This document shows positions 1 through 8,717 of a DNA stretch of 64,000 nucleotides, piece after piece. The notes under the pieces were generated by a model that was not told where the DNA came from, made no database searches, and worked only from the letters and a program-made list of their open reading frames with translations. Origin of the DNA: Roseomonas aerilata DSM 19363. Lineage in GTDB: Bacteria > Pseudomonadota > Alphaproteobacteria > Acetobacterales > Acetobacteraceae. How positions within the stretch are numbered: the first letter of the stretch is position 1; the number at the start of each line of letters is the position of its first letter. Location: NCBI RefSeq assembly GCF_000711725.1, contig NZ_JONP01000008.1:186001-250000 (forward strand), written 5' to 3'. Both the position numbers and the translations under genes were made by a program.

Positions 1-402
1 GAGGGCAATCGAAAGGCCGTGAGTGCGCGCGAGCTCGCAGAGGCGGAAGAAGTTGTCGTGGCAGCGGCTCACGTCAGGGTCGTTGCCGACGACGAGGAGG
101 TGTCCCGCGCCGAGACGGGCCCCTGTCTCCAGCGCGGGCGCCAGGGCGGCGATGTTTGTCCTCGGGGTGAGCCACACGGCCTCTACGTCGTGGACCCGCA
201 GCCCGGTGGCATCGAGGCGCTCCAGGATGGCGCGGATCATCGCCTCATCGCCGGTCACGGGCAAGATCACGTCGGTCGGCATCGGCGGGACTATTCGGAG
301 GCCAACCGCATCGAAGCCGCCCGCCGCCGCTGCGTCCAGCAGTTCCAGTGGCCCGCAGGGCATGACGGTGAGGTGCGCGAGGGAGAGGCGTGTCGTCGGC
401 AT
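1..402 (-). CDS. Sugar phosphate isomerase/epimerase-like TIM-barrel protein (3' part cut by window edge)
   Basis: Reading the minus strand from an ATG at 402 gives 134 codons open to the window edge, so the C-terminal half is missing. The N-terminus (MPTTRLSLAHLTV, then a repeated pattern of strand plus AAAGGFDAVGLRI) matches the opening strands of xylose-isomerase-like TIM barrels (AP endonuclease 2 superfamily). Members are sugar isomerases, epimerases or 3-dehydroshikimate dehydratases; the metal ligands lie in the missing part, so the reaction cannot be named. An AGGA element lies a few bases upstream of the ATG. It is probably the distal gene of the catabolic run that begins at 7557. 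The presence of an AroE-like enzyme upstream makes a dehydroshikimate-type substrate possible, as inference only. Confidence 0.7.
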   Translation of the reverse strand, partial: MPTTRLSLAHLTVMPCGPLELLDAAAAGGFDAVGLRIVPPMPTDVILPVTGDEAMIRAILERLDATGLRVHDVEAVWLTPRTNIAALAPALETGARLGAGHLLVVGNDPDVSRCHDNFFRLCELARTHGLSIAL

Positions 403-588
403 GCCGGACGTCCTACTCGGTGGCAGACTACGCTCACGGCGGCCACGAGCGCAAAGTTATAGCGGAGCAGACCACCTGTACCTGCGGTCAGTCCGAACTT
501 TACGAGCCGGGTATTAGATGACCAGGAAGCGCCGCGCGGCCTCGGCGAGCACCTCTATGCCCATCACCAGGGACGTCACGTTGATCAA

Positions 589-1401
589 CTAATACTGGTG
601 GATGTGCATGCCGCCATCGATCTGGACGGCCATCCCGGTCGCGAATGGCATATCCCCAGCAGCCAGGGTGGCCACAGCTCGGCCGACATCGTCCGGTGTT
701 CCCCAACGGTTAATGGGCGTAAAGCCCTCGGCCAGCAGTGCATCGAAGCGGTCGCGCGCCACTGCCGTCATGGGCGTCCGGATCAACCCTGGCCGCACCT
801 CGTACACGCAGATCCCATGTGCCGCGAGGCGGACTGCGAACAGCTTTGCCATCATCGACACCGCCGCCTTCGACATGGCGTACTCCCCGCGCTCTGGTGC
901 AGCGATCGCGGCGTTGGATGACGAGATGAAGACGACCGAGCGGCTGCCCTCCACCCCCTGGGACTCGGCTGCCAACATACGGCGACAGACAGCCTGAGTC
1001 AGGAAGAAGGCTGCCCGCGTGTTGACGGCAAAATTCGTGTCGTAGCTTGCGACGGATACGTCGAGCAGGTCGCCGCGCGAGGCCACGGAGACCCCGGCGT
1101 TATTGACCAAGCAGTCCAGGCGTCCAAACGCTGCATAGACCTCATCGACGAAACGGGGGTGATCCTCCAGGTCAGCGATGTCCCCGGCCACGAAGGCGAT
1201 CCTGGCCGATGGATCAGCCCTTTCCCTCAGGTCAGCCTCTCGCTCGGCGCTGAAGGACCGGTCGCCGACGACGACATCGAACCCACGTCGTGTCAGGGCG
1301 ACGACAATACCTCCGCCGATCCCGCCCGCCCCGCCGGTTACCAGCGCCACGCGACGTGGAATGCCTTGTGTGGCCGGAGCCGCCTCGGCTGAGGACAACA
1401 T
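589..1401 (-). CDS. SDR-family NAD(P)-dependent oxidoreductase
   Basis: A 270-residue classical short-chain dehydrogenase/reductase. Near residue 22 it has the glycine-rich cofactor loop (TGGAGGIGGG), then GDIADLED, the NNAGV motif, and a catalytic Ser (FISSS) followed by Tyr and Lys in YAMSK. The C-terminus (TGMAVQIDGGMHIHQY) is the usual substrate-loop end. The class oxidises alcohols or reduces ketones of small metabolites in the cytoplasm; the substrate cannot be read from sequence. It lies 11 bp downstream of the shikimate-dehydrogenase-like gene on the same strand, so the two are probably cotranscribed and act on related hydroxy or keto acids. Confidence 0.9.
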   Translation of the reverse strand: MLSSAEAAPATQGIPRRVALVTGGAGGIGGGIVVALTRRGFDVVVGDRSFSAEREADLRERADPSARIAFVAGDIADLEDHPRFVDEVYAAFGRLDCLVNNAGVSVASRGDLLDVSVASYDTNFAVNTRAAFFLTQAVCRRMLAAESQGVEGSRSVVFISSSNAAIAAPERGEYAMSKAAVSMMAKLFAVRLAAHGICVYEVRPGLIRTPMTAVARDRFDALLAEGFTPINRWGTPDDVGRAVATLAAGDMPFATGMAVQIDGGMHIHQY

Positions 1402-1412
1402 AATGCAGCTCC

Positions 1413-2258
1413 TCAGAGGACCGGCGCGAAAGCGATGACCTGGGACTCTTCGCCAAGGCGGAAGAACTCCCGGTAAAGGCCGATTTGCTCGGCCAGCATG
1501 TGGATGCCCGGCTGAACCGGAAGACCGAGAGAGGCGGCCTCCCGCAGCAGCCTGGTTTCCGCGGGCTTCATGATGATGTCGGCAACACGGGTACCAGGTC
1601 TCAGCGCCGAAGGCTCGAAGGGCAGAGGATCCTCAGCACGGAGACCGAGAGGTGTCGCGTTGATGACGACTGCCGCATCCTCCAGAGGCGGCCGAGCCGG
1701 GGTATGGACAGCGCCGGGCCAGCGCCCGGACAGCCGCTCCGCCAGTGCTGCCGTCTTGCCCAGTACTGGGTCGACCACGTGCAACTCCTGCGCGCCCTGC
1801 TCCAGAAGGGCGGCCGCGATAGCGACACCGGCACCACCCGCGCCGAACAGGACGACAGACCCGTTTCGCAGGTCCTGTCCTGCCTTCAGCAGACCGGTGA
1901 CGAAGCCCCGCCCGTCGAAGTTATCGGCTGACCAGGTACCGTCCGGATCACGTCGGAGCGCGTTCGCCGCGCCCGTGAGCTCGACCATTCCGCTCCGGCG
2001 CTCGACGAGATGGGCCACCGCAAACTTGTGGGGGATGGTCACGAGGATCCCGTCACAGTTCCCCGTGGACTTCAGCCCCTCCACGACGGCGCTCAGCCTC
2101 TCCGTGGAAGCCTGTACAGGCACCATGACAGCGTCGATGCCATTATCCGCGAACAGGCGGTTCATCAGCCTTGGGGCAAGCACCTGGGCCACCGGGTCGC
2201 CTATCACCGCGTAGAGGCGCGTCGCGCCTTCGGGCGATGGTATCATCCTATCCGGCAT
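1413..2258 (-). CDS. Shikimate/quinate dehydrogenase-like protein (AroE family)
   Basis: About 281 residues. The open frame extends to 2336, but the ATG at 2258 (MPDRMIPSPEG) is preceded by GGAG and fits the usual AroE length. Visible features are a substrate-binding N-terminal segment (YAVIGDPVAQVLAP), the catalytic Lys in TIPHK, the Asp in DNFDGRGF, and the Rossmann loop GAGGAGVAIAAA. AroE proteins reduce 3-dehydroshikimate or oxidise shikimate or quinate with NAD(P). The SxS residues of the canonical GxPIxHSxSP motif are not conserved (VAQVLAP), so this is probably a catabolic paralogue rather than the aromatic-biosynthesis enzyme. Location between Bug receptors and an SDR supports a catabolic role. 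Confidence 0.85.
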   Translation of the reverse strand: MPDRMIPSPEGATRLYAVIGDPVAQVLAPRLMNRLFADNGIDAVMVPVQASTERLSAVVEGLKSTGNCDGILVTIPHKFAVAHLVERRSGMVELTGAANALRRDPDGTWSADNFDGRGFVTGLLKAGQDLRNGSVVLFGAGGAGVAIAAALLEQGAQELHVVDPVLGKTAALAERLSGRWPGAVHTPARPPLEDAAVVINATPLGLRAEDPLPFEPSALRPGTRVADIIMKPAETRLLREAASLGLPVQPGIHMLAEQIGLYREFFRLGEESQVIAFAPVL

Positions 2259-2375
2259 GCCGAGGCGTCTCCGTGTAATCTGGGCCACCGCGACGGTACG
2301 AGGCGCCCGAAAGATAGATGCTAGAGGACCGCCCAAGTGCTGATACTGGGCAGTCCTCCACCATAGACGTCTTCC

Positions 2376-3356
2376 CTACTGGATGCGGATTTCACGGGAC
2401 CGGATGAGATCCCGCCATTTCGTGTTCTCCGCCACTAGATAGCTGGGCCATTCCGAGGCGGGACATACCTTGGGAGTCACGGCAAGGGCGGTCAGGCGCT
2501 CCGCGACCTCCGGCGCCTGCATGGCGGCGGCGCAAGCCGCATTGAGACGCTCTAGGATGGGAGTGGGCGTTCCGGCGGGCGCAAGCATGGCAAGATCCTC
2601 GACCACCTCGTAGTCGGGAAAGCCCAGTTCCGCGAAGGTCGGGACATCTGGCGCGAGCGGCGTGCGCTCCCGCGTGGTGACCGCCAGGGCGCGGAGGTCG
2701 CCCGACTGGAGGAACGGCATCACTCCCGAACTGACCACGAAGACCATGCCTGCCTCGCCGTTGATCACGGCCTGGGTCGCCGGGCCGCCGCCTCGGTACC
2801 CGACCTCGGTGACCTGGATACCGGCCTGTTGCAGAAACAGCTCGGTCGCGAGATGGGTCGAGGAGCCCGCGCCCGAGTTGGCGTAGGTCTCCCGGCCAGG
2901 ATAGCGCTTCGCCTGGGCGACATAGTCGGCCAAGGTCCGGATGGGGGAGGACTTCGGCACCACCATAAACATCGGCATCTGCGCCAACTGCCCGACGCCG
3001 GAGAAAGCGGTCGCGTTGTCGTATGGGAGCTGGAGCAGGTGCGGCGCCATGGCATAGGTGCTGACCGTCGCCACCATCACCGTGTACCCGTCCGGCCGTG
3101 CCCGAGCGACCGACGCGAAGCCGATCGTGCCATTCGCACCGAAGCGGTTGTCGATCGGGAAGGGCTTCCCGAGGTCAGTCGCGAGCCGCGCCGCCAGAAG
3201 ACGGGCAAAGGTGTCCGTGGAGCCTCCAGGCCCCCAGGGCACCACCACCGTTACCGGCCGCGTCGGCCAGCTCTCCTGCGCGGCGGCACCTCTTATCGCT
3301 GTTAGGCCCGCCGCAAGGCCTAGCGTCGTCACCCCGAAGCTGCGTCGACCAATCAT
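2376..3356 (-). CDS. Bug-family tripartite tricarboxylate transporter receptor
   Basis: A 326-residue periplasmic solute-binding protein of the Bug/TctC family. The N-terminus has a twin-arginine-like signal (GRRSFGV, then a hydrophobic stretch ending in AAAQ). The mature part opens with WPTRPVTVVVPWGPGGSTD, the typical first strand and anion-binding loop, and later has the family's ANSGAGSSTHLATELF segment. Such proteins bind carboxylates and normally feed TctA/TctB membrane subunits, which are absent here. It is 47 bp downstream of a second Bug gene and was probably made by tandem duplication. The ligand is unknown; the neighbouring CoA transferase and hydratase suggest an organic acid. Confidence 0.93.
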   Translation of the reverse strand: MIGRRSFGVTTLGLAAGLTAIRGAAAQESWPTRPVTVVVPWGPGGSTDTFARLLAARLATDLGKPFPIDNRFGANGTIGFASVARARPDGYTVMVATVSTYAMAPHLLQLPYDNATAFSGVGQLAQMPMFMVVPKSSPIRTLADYVAQAKRYPGRETYANSGAGSSTHLATELFLQQAGIQVTEVGYRGGGPATQAVINGEAGMVFVVSSGVMPFLQSGDLRALAVTTRERTPLAPDVPTFAELGFPDYEVVEDLAMLAPAGTPTPILERLNAACAAAMQAPEVAERLTALAVTPKVCPASEWPSYLVAENTKWRDLIRSREIRIQ

Positions 3357-3403
3357 GTCCCGTTCCTTCCCTCACACCTGCCTTCGATGAGCTGTGCCGA
3401 TCC

Positions 3404-4390
3404 CTACTGGACGCGGATGTTGCGGGCGCGGATGAGCTCCCGCCACTTCGCGCTCTCCGCGGTCGCAAAGGCCGTGAACTCGGCGGGCGGGCGAACAGTC
3501 GGCGTGATGGCGAGTTCCGTCAGCTTTGCCTGCACCTGTGGCAGCGCCATGACCTTGGCCACGGCTGCGTTAACCTGCTGGAGGATCGGCTGTGGCGTCC
3601 CCTCCGGTGCCAGCAGGGCAATGTTCTCGACCACTTCGAAGTCGGTGAGACCGGACTCAGCGAAGGTGGGAATGTCCGGAAGGAAGGCGATGCGCGTCGG
3701 ACTGGCGACCGCCAGGGCGCGCAGGTCGCCCGACTTCATGAAACCCAGGACGGTTGCGGCCGTCTGGAAGGTCATCTGGGTTTCGCCCGTCAGCATGCCC
3801 TGCACGGCCGGACCACCACCACGGTAGGTGACGTCCTGCACCTCGAGCTGCGCCATTTGGAGAAACATCTCGGTCGCTAGATGGGTGGAGCTGCCGACGC
3901 CCGAGGAGGCATATGAGAGCCGGGCCTGTGGGCGCCGTGCCAAGTCGATAAACTCTCTCACGCTCTTCGCCGGGAAGCTGCTCGGCACCAGCATGAGGAT
4001 CGGCATCGACGCGATCAGCCCTGCCGCGCTGAAGGCACGATCGTTGTCGTAGGGCAGTTGGTAGAGGTGCGGCGCCATGGCGAAGGTGCTGCTGGAGCCC
4101 ATCAACAGCGTGTGCCCGTCCGGACGCGACCGCGCCACCGTGCCAGAACCGGCGGTGCCGCTTGCGCCAGGACGGTTGTCCACGACCACGGCCTGACCGA
4201 GCTGGGCCGAGAGCGGCTCAATCAGGACGCGAGCCAAGGTGTCCTGAGAGCCGCCAGGGGCCCAGGGTACTACCAGCGTGACAGTGCGGCTCGGATAGGC
4301 GGACTGCGCCTGTGTGATCACCGGCTTCGACGCGAGGGCGGTGCCGGTGGCCAAGCCAAGCGCGACCTGGAAGACGTGACGACGATGCAT
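3404..4390 (-). CDS. Bug-family tripartite tricarboxylate transporter receptor
   Basis: A 328-residue paralogue of the receptor just downstream. The longer frame starts at 4453, but the ATG at 4390 has AGAGGAAG upstream and leads straight into a signal peptide (MHRRHVFQVALGLATG, cleavage near TQAQS). The mature sequence begins YPSRTVTLVVPWAPGGSQD and contains YASSGVGSSTHLATEMF, the same blocks as its neighbour. The two genes are 47 bp apart and similar throughout, pointing to local duplication followed by divergence in ligand preference. There are no TctA or TctB genes nearby. It lies 91 bp downstream of the CoA-transferase gene on the same strand. Confidence 0.93.
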   Translation of the reverse strand: MHRRHVFQVALGLATGTALASKPVITQAQSAYPSRTVTLVVPWAPGGSQDTLARVLIEPLSAQLGQAVVVDNRPGASGTAGSGTVARSRPDGHTLLMGSSSTFAMAPHLYQLPYDNDRAFSAAGLIASMPILMLVPSSFPAKSVREFIDLARRPQARLSYASSGVGSSTHLATEMFLQMAQLEVQDVTYRGGGPAVQGMLTGETQMTFQTAATVLGFMKSGDLRALAVASPTRIAFLPDIPTFAESGLTDFEVVENIALLAPEGTPQPILQQVNAAVAKVMALPQVQAKLTELAITPTVRPPAEFTAFATAESAKWRELIRARNIRVQ

Positions 4391-4481
4391 GTTGTTGGAC
4401 TTCCTCTTTGCTTTGGTGGCCTTGGGCCATCCGTTCTGGATATCGATGACCAACCAGCGCTCTGGTTGGCTTTGCGTGTGC

Positions 4482-5720
4482 CTACTCGGCTGCGGCCTGG
4501 TGGGCGCCCGCCTCCGCGTAGAGGACGCCGTCGCGCTGCATCGCCTCGATGGCGGTCGCCGGGTAGCCGAGCGAGGCCGCGACCTCCGTGTTGTGCTGTC
4601 CGAGCGTCGGCGCGATGCCGGTGGGCGAGGTGTCGCAATCGGAGAAGCGGAAGGGCAGGTTCGGCAGGCGGATGCGGCCGAGCACCGGGTGATCCTGCTC
4701 GACGATCATGCCACGTGCCTTGATCTGCGGATCCTCGATCACCTCGCCGATTGTCTGGACCGGGGCACAGGGCACGCCCGCGGCGTCGAGGGCTGTGATG
4801 CAAGCCTGTCTTGAGGGCTGCGCCCGGGCCCAGGCCCGCACATAGGCCAGGGCTTCAAGGCGATTGGCGTTGCGGCTGTCGGGGTCCAGGAAGCGGCGAT
4901 CCGCGGCCAACTCCTCGCCCCCGATCAGGCGGGCAAGGCGCTTCCAGGCCTCGTCCACCTGGGCGGCAATGACAAGGTAGCCGTCGCGCGCCTCGAAGAC
5001 GCCGTAGACGGTAGACTCCGGCTGGTCGTGTCCGGTCTGAACGGGAACTTCCCGGCCGCCACTGAGCGTGTAGCGCTGAATGGCGAAGTCGTGCATGGAA
5101 ACCATGCAGTCGTAGAGGGCCATGTCGATGTGCTGGCCCTTCCCGGACGTCGCCCGCCCGACCAGGGCGGCGCAGATGGCCGCCACCCCGTGAATGCCGG
5201 TGTACATGTCCGCCAGCGGCATGCGCAGCAGCGGCGGCGGCTCGCCCGGCATGCCGAGCTGCGCCATCGCGCCCGACTTCGCTTCGGCGATCAGGCCGAA
5301 GCCTGGCCGCTCGGAGTCCGGGCCGGTGTGGCCATAGGCGGAAACCGAGCAGTAGATCAGCTTGGGGTTGAGCGCGGAAAGCTGGGCGTAGCCAAGGCCC
5401 AGCCGGTCGAGCGCGCCGGGGCGGTAGTTCTCCACGAAGATGTCGGCCGTCTCGACCAGCTTGTGCAGCAGCTCGAGACCGCGCGGGTCCCGCAAATTGA
5501 TGCACAGGCCCTTCTTGCCCATGTTCTGCTGCAGGAAGTACCCGCTCTGGCCATTGATCAGATACGGGTGCGCGCGGCCCGCGTCACCCTCGGTGGGCCG
5601 CTCGACCTTGATAACCTCGGCGCCGAGCGCGGAGAGGGCGCGCGACATGAACGGCCCGGCGAGGAAGTGGCTATAGTCGATGACCTTGAGGCCTGAGAGC
5701 GGGCGTGGCTGGGCGGCCAT
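4482..5720 (-). CDS. CaiB/BaiF (class III) CoA transferase
   Basis: A 412-residue protein covering a whole family III CoA-transferase. It opens LSGLKVIDYSHFLAGPF, continues with GAEVIKVERP and FVENYRPGALDRLGLGY, and has the likely catalytic Asp in MPLADMYTG near residue 170, in the position of the formyl-CoA transferase aspartate. The family moves CoA between an acyl-CoA donor and a carboxylic acid in the cytoplasm. Next downstream in the transcript are two Bug receptors and upstream is a MaoC-type hydratase, so the likely logic is uptake of an acid, activation to a thioester and hydration. The specific acid cannot be read from sequence. Confidence 0.93.
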   Translation of the reverse strand: MAAQPRPLSGLKVIDYSHFLAGPFMSRALSALGAEVIKVERPTEGDAGRAHPYLINGQSGYFLQQNMGKKGLCINLRDPRGLELLHKLVETADIFVENYRPGALDRLGLGYAQLSALNPKLIYCSVSAYGHTGPDSERPGFGLIAEAKSGAMAQLGMPGEPPPLLRMPLADMYTGIHGVAAICAALVGRATSGKGQHIDMALYDCMVSMHDFAIQRYTLSGGREVPVQTGHDQPESTVYGVFEARDGYLVIAAQVDEAWKRLARLIGGEELAADRRFLDPDSRNANRLEALAYVRAWARAQPSRQACITALDAAGVPCAPVQTIGEVIEDPQIKARGMIVEQDHPVLGRIRLPNLPFRFSDCDTSPTGIAPTLGQHNTEVAASLGYPATAIEAMQRDGVLYAEAGAHQAAAE

Positions 5721-5751
5721 GGGTGAACTCCGGTTCGAGAAATGGTGGGGC

Positions 5752-6210
5752 TCAAGCCGCTTCTGCGACGGGTCTGCGCGGGATCATCAGGCGGTGCTCG
5801 CCGCGCTGGACGACCTCGTCGCGCTGATTGATCAGCTCGGACGGCAGGACGACGATCCCCCAGCCCGGCCTTTTGGTCGTCCGCATGCTGGCGACGTGGA
5901 ACCGGACGCGCACCTTGTCGCCAAGCTTGATCGGCGCGACGAAGTCCCAGGTCCAGCCGAGCGACATGCCAGGGTGGAAACGCAGGTCGGAGCGGGTCTT
6001 GAGACCGTCGGCCAGAGAGAGGCCGAAGAGCCCGTGCGCCACGCGGGTGCCGAAGGGTGTGGTCCGGGCGTATTCCTCGTCCGTATGAACCGGCGTGAAG
6101 TCCCCGGTTAGCTCGGCATAGGTCATCACCATTGCCTCGGTGACGGTCACTTCCGGGCTGACCGACGCGTCACCGACTTGGACATCCTCGTAGTAGCGGT
6201 CCTCTGACAT
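5752..6210 (-). CDS. MaoC-type (R)-enoyl-CoA hydratase-like protein
   Basis: The ATG at 6210 is chosen because a strong purine-rich ribosome site (GAGGAGAGGAAA) precedes it; the frame runs open to 6327. The 152-residue hot-dog-fold protein carries the hydratase block GDFTPVHTDEEYA followed by FGTRVAHGLFGLSL, which contains the conserved Asp and His of MaoC-type (R)-specific enoyl-CoA hydratases. It probably hydrates the unsaturated acyl-CoA made with the adjacent CoA transferase. It starts 13 bp beyond the stop of the VOC gene and ends 31 bp before the CoA-transferase start, consistent with cotranscription. Confidence 0.9.
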   Translation of the reverse strand: MSEDRYYEDVQVGDASVSPEVTVTEAMVMTYAELTGDFTPVHTDEEYARTTPFGTRVAHGLFGLSLADGLKTRSDLRFHPGMSLGWTWDFVAPIKLGDKVRVRFHVASMRTTKRPGWGIVVLPSELINQRDEVVQRGEHRLMIPRRPVAEAA

Positions 6211-6223
6211 TTGTTTCCTCTCC

Positions 6224-6610
6224 TCAGGCACGGGGATTGACGGCGAGAGCGGCCTCAACGGCGCCAGGGCTGGCCTGCAGCAGCTCGACGACGAGACCGT
6301 CCGGCAGGGCCAGCCAGTTGCGGCCATGCGGCAGTTCCCGCACTCCCCAGTCCTGCGCGGCGGCGATGGATGCTTCCAGGTCAGTCGTCATGACCCCGAG
6401 GTGGAAAAGGCGGCCCTCCGGGCCCTCGAAGTCCGGGTCCGCCACGAGTTGAGGACCGCCACGTAGCCAGACCTGACGTGGCGCCGCTGCCTCGCCGTCG
6501 ATGTCACGGATTTCCATGCCGAGAGCCTGGCGGAAGAAGCGGAGGTGCCAGTCCAGATCGCGCACGCGGATGGCGACGTGCTCGACGTAGCAGCGGGCCG
6601 GGGCGCTCAT
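6224..6610 (-). CDS. VOC-superfamily protein (glyoxalase/bleomycin-resistance fold)
   Basis: Start taken at the ATG at 6610, which overlaps the stop of the upstream reductase gene by 4 bp (ATGA) and opens directly into the fold (CYVEHVAIRVRDLDWHLRFF). The product is 128 residues, a single vicinal-oxygen-chelate unit with paired beta-alpha-beta-beta-beta modules (second half begins RLFHLGVMTTDLEASI). The metal-ligand positions look partly kept (His in VEHVAI and in FHLGVM, Glu in LVVELL). Relatives are lyases, dioxygenases and methylmalonyl-CoA epimerase. Its place between hydratase and reductase suggests an isomerase or lyase step in the same pathway, but the reaction is unassigned. Confidence 0.85.
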   Translation of the reverse strand: MSAPARCYVEHVAIRVRDLDWHLRFFRQALGMEIRDIDGEAAAPRQVWLRGGPQLVADPDFEGPEGRLFHLGVMTTDLEASIAAAQDWGVRELPHGRNWLALPDGLVVELLQASPGAVEAALAVNPRA

Positions 6611-7557
6611 GCGGCCCTCTCCAGGACGGCAGCATCCCTGCCCAAGCTCGCCTCGATGCCCTTGATGCAGGCGACCAGCGCCCGGTTTACCGGCGTCGGC
6701 ACCCCGCTCCGCTCGCCCCAACGAACCACCGCGCCGTTAATGAAGTCGATCTCGGTCGCGGAACCCTTCTCCAAGCTCTGCAGCATCGACGCCTTGAACT
6801 CGGGCGGGAGGCCCTCGGCCGCCTTGACCCAGGCCTCCCGCGCGTCGCGGGTCGCTAAGGTGACGCCCTGAGCCTGCGCCACGGCCATAGCCTCCGCCAC
6901 CGCGGCGATGGCGCATTCCTCGACCTCCGGCACGGCGTAGAGCGGCCCGTAGGGCAGGCGCGTGATGCCGCTCAGGGCGCCGGTGGCGACGTTGACCAGG
7001 AGCTTGTCCCAGATCACGCCGAGGATGTTGGTGCTGACCGAAATAGCAAGACCGGCAGCCTCAAAGACAGCGGCGATCCGTCTCACCCGCGCGCTAACCG
7101 TTCCGTCCAGTTCGCCGATCAGGGTCTCCTTGCCGAGTGTTCCGACCCTGACATGGCCGGGCGCGAGCATCACGCCACCAACGTAGGTCTTTCCGGCAAT
7201 GACCCGGTCACGGCCCACCACCTCAGTCAGGACGTCCTCGTGACCCAGTCCGTTCTGTAGCGAGAGCACCGTGGTCTCTGGGCCGACCAGCGCACGGGCT
7301 GCCATCACTGCCTCCCGGGTGTGGAAGGACTTCACCAGCACGATGACGAGGTCGACCGCACCAATGGCAGCCGCATCGGTATGCGCCTGCAGGCGAACCT
7401 TCCGGTCGCGCTGCCCTTCCCGGAGCATCAGGCCGTCCTGGGCTATGGCTTCCATATGGGCTACCCGGCCGAGGAGGCGGACATCTGCTCCGCCATCTGC
7501 CAGCACACCACCCAGTGCACTCCCGAGTGCTCCAGCACCCAGGACACAGATCCTCAA
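6607..7557 (-). CDS. 2-dehydropantoate 2-reductase-like protein (PanE/ApbA family)
   Basis: A 316-residue ketopantoate-reductase family protein. It starts with the Rossmann loop MRICVLGAGALGSALGG; the central region has the catalytic Lys in AGKTYVGGV and the WDKLLVNVATGALSGITR segment of the C-terminal domain, ending with a Glu/Asp-rich helix (EKGSATEIDFINGAVV). PanE uses NADPH to reduce 2-dehydropantoate; many paralogues in catabolic operons reduce other branched 2-oxo acids. Being first in a degradative run and opposite a LysR gene, this copy is more likely a catabolic paralogue than the coenzyme A biosynthesis enzyme. Confidence 0.9.
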   Translation of the reverse strand: MRICVLGAGALGSALGGVLADGGADVRLLGRVAHMEAIAQDGLMLREGQRDRKVRLQAHTDAAAIGAVDLVIVLVKSFHTREAVMAARALVGPETTVLSLQNGLGHEDVLTEVVGRDRVIAGKTYVGGVMLAPGHVRVGTLGKETLIGELDGTVSARVRRIAAVFEAAGLAISVSTNILGVIWDKLLVNVATGALSGITRLPYGPLYAVPEVEECAIAAVAEAMAVAQAQGVTLATRDAREAWVKAAEGLPPEFKASMLQSLEKGSATEIDFINGAVVRWGERSGVPTPVNRALVACIKGIEASLGRDAAVLERAA

Positions 7558-7645
7558 GGCTCGCTCCTCCAGACTAACCGCCGTTCTGATGGAGCTATCC
7601 TGGCGCGCCGCGCCTGTATTGCGTATTCGAACGTCTCAATAGAGG

Positions 7646-7664
7646 CTATTGCGAATGGCAATAG
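7646..7664. promoter_or_regulatory. Probable LysR-type operator
   Basis: A perfect 7-bp inverted repeat (CTATTGC, 5-bp spacer, GCAATAG) lies between the divergent panE-like and LysR genes. It contains a T-N11-A core (7649 to 7661), the standard LysR-family recognition pattern. It sits about 90 bp upstream of the minus-strand operon start and just in front of the preferred start of the LysR gene, which fits control of the operon plus autoregulation. Confidence 0.5.
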
Positions 7665-7675
7665 GGGCCGCAGGT

Positions 7676-8596
7676 ATGGCAGAGGGCGAACTCGAGCCAC
7701 TACTGGACGCGAAGCTGCTTCGCCTGTTCCTGCTTCTCTACCAAGGCGGCAGCGTCACCCGCGCCGCGGAGCAGCTCGGCCAGAGCCAGCCAACCATCAG
7801 CATCTGGCTCGGTCGCCTCCGCCGCTCCCTTAATGATCCCCTGTTCGTGCGGACAGCGGAGGGGATGCTTCCCACTCCGCGGGCGGAGGCTCTCGCCGGT
7901 CCAGCGCGCGCCGCCCTGGAGGCCTTGCGCCAGGTATCGGCACCGGAACCGGCATTCACGCCGTGGACGACACGACGGCAGTTCCGCATCTGCATGACCG
8001 ATGCGAGCCACATCACTCTGCTACCGCGCATCCTTGCCAAGCTCCGCGACGCGGCGCCGCTTGCGCAGCTCGAAGTGGTCAGGATTGGCCCGGATACAGG
8101 CCACCGTCTCCAGTCAGGCGAAGTCGACCTGGCGCTCGGGTTCGTCCCGGAACTCGAGGCCGGATTCTACCAACTCGCCCTCTACGAACAGGATTGGGTA
8201 TGCCTTGCGAACCGTGAGCATCCCCGGCTCGGTGCGGAACTCACGCTCCGCGAGTTCGCTGCCGAAGGCCATGTTGGCATCGTCTCCGGTACTGGCCACG
8301 CTCTGCAGGAGGATGCCCTTCAGCGCCATCGGATCACCCGCCGCATGGTACTGGAGTTGCCCGGGTTTCTCGGCCTCGGTGCGATCCTCTCGACCACCGA
8401 CCTCATCGTCACCCTGCCACGTCACATCGGGACGACGCTTGCTGAGCTGAACGGCTTACAACTTTACCCCTGTCCGATGGCCATCACAGGCTTCACGGTG
8501 AAGTTGCACTGGCACGCTCGCTTCCATCAGGACGCGGCGAACAAATGGCTGCGTGGGCAATGTGCAGGGCTCTTCCACGGACGCAGCCCGAACTGA
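7676..8596 (+). CDS. LysR-family transcriptional regulator
   Basis: About 306 residues with an N-terminal winged helix-turn-helix (LLRLFLLLYQGGSVTRAAEQLG, then SQPTISIWLGRLRR) and a C-terminal effector domain. An ATG at 7655 and a TTG at 7649 are in frame upstream, but the perfect palindrome at 7646-7664 covers both. The ATG at 7676 has AGGGG eight bases upstream, so it is preferred. It is divergent from the 7557-to-1 catabolic run and is the natural candidate for its regulator. LysR proteins generally need a pathway metabolite as co-inducer; which one is not visible here. Confidence 0.9.
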   Translation: MAEGELEPLLDAKLLRLFLLLYQGGSVTRAAEQLGQSQPTISIWLGRLRRSLNDPLFVRTAEGMLPTPRAEALAGPARAALEALRQVSAPEPAFTPWTTRRQFRICMTDASHITLLPRILAKLRDAAPLAQLEVVRIGPDTGHRLQSGEVDLALGFVPELEAGFYQLALYEQDWVCLANREHPRLGAELTLREFAAEGHVGIVSGTGHALQEDALQRHRITRRMVLELPGFLGLGAILSTTDLIVTLPRHIGTTLAELNGLQLYPCPMAITGFTVKLHWHARFHQDAANKWLRGQCAGLFHGRSPN

Positions 8597-8717
8597 GAGA
8601 GTGTTAAAAGGACCGCGCCTTCCGAAGGAGATGAGGAGGTCAGCCACGAAGAACGGAAGACGGGATGTGTCTGCCCTCTGCCGTTGAATAGATACGGTCT
8701 CCCACCATGTCTCATAT

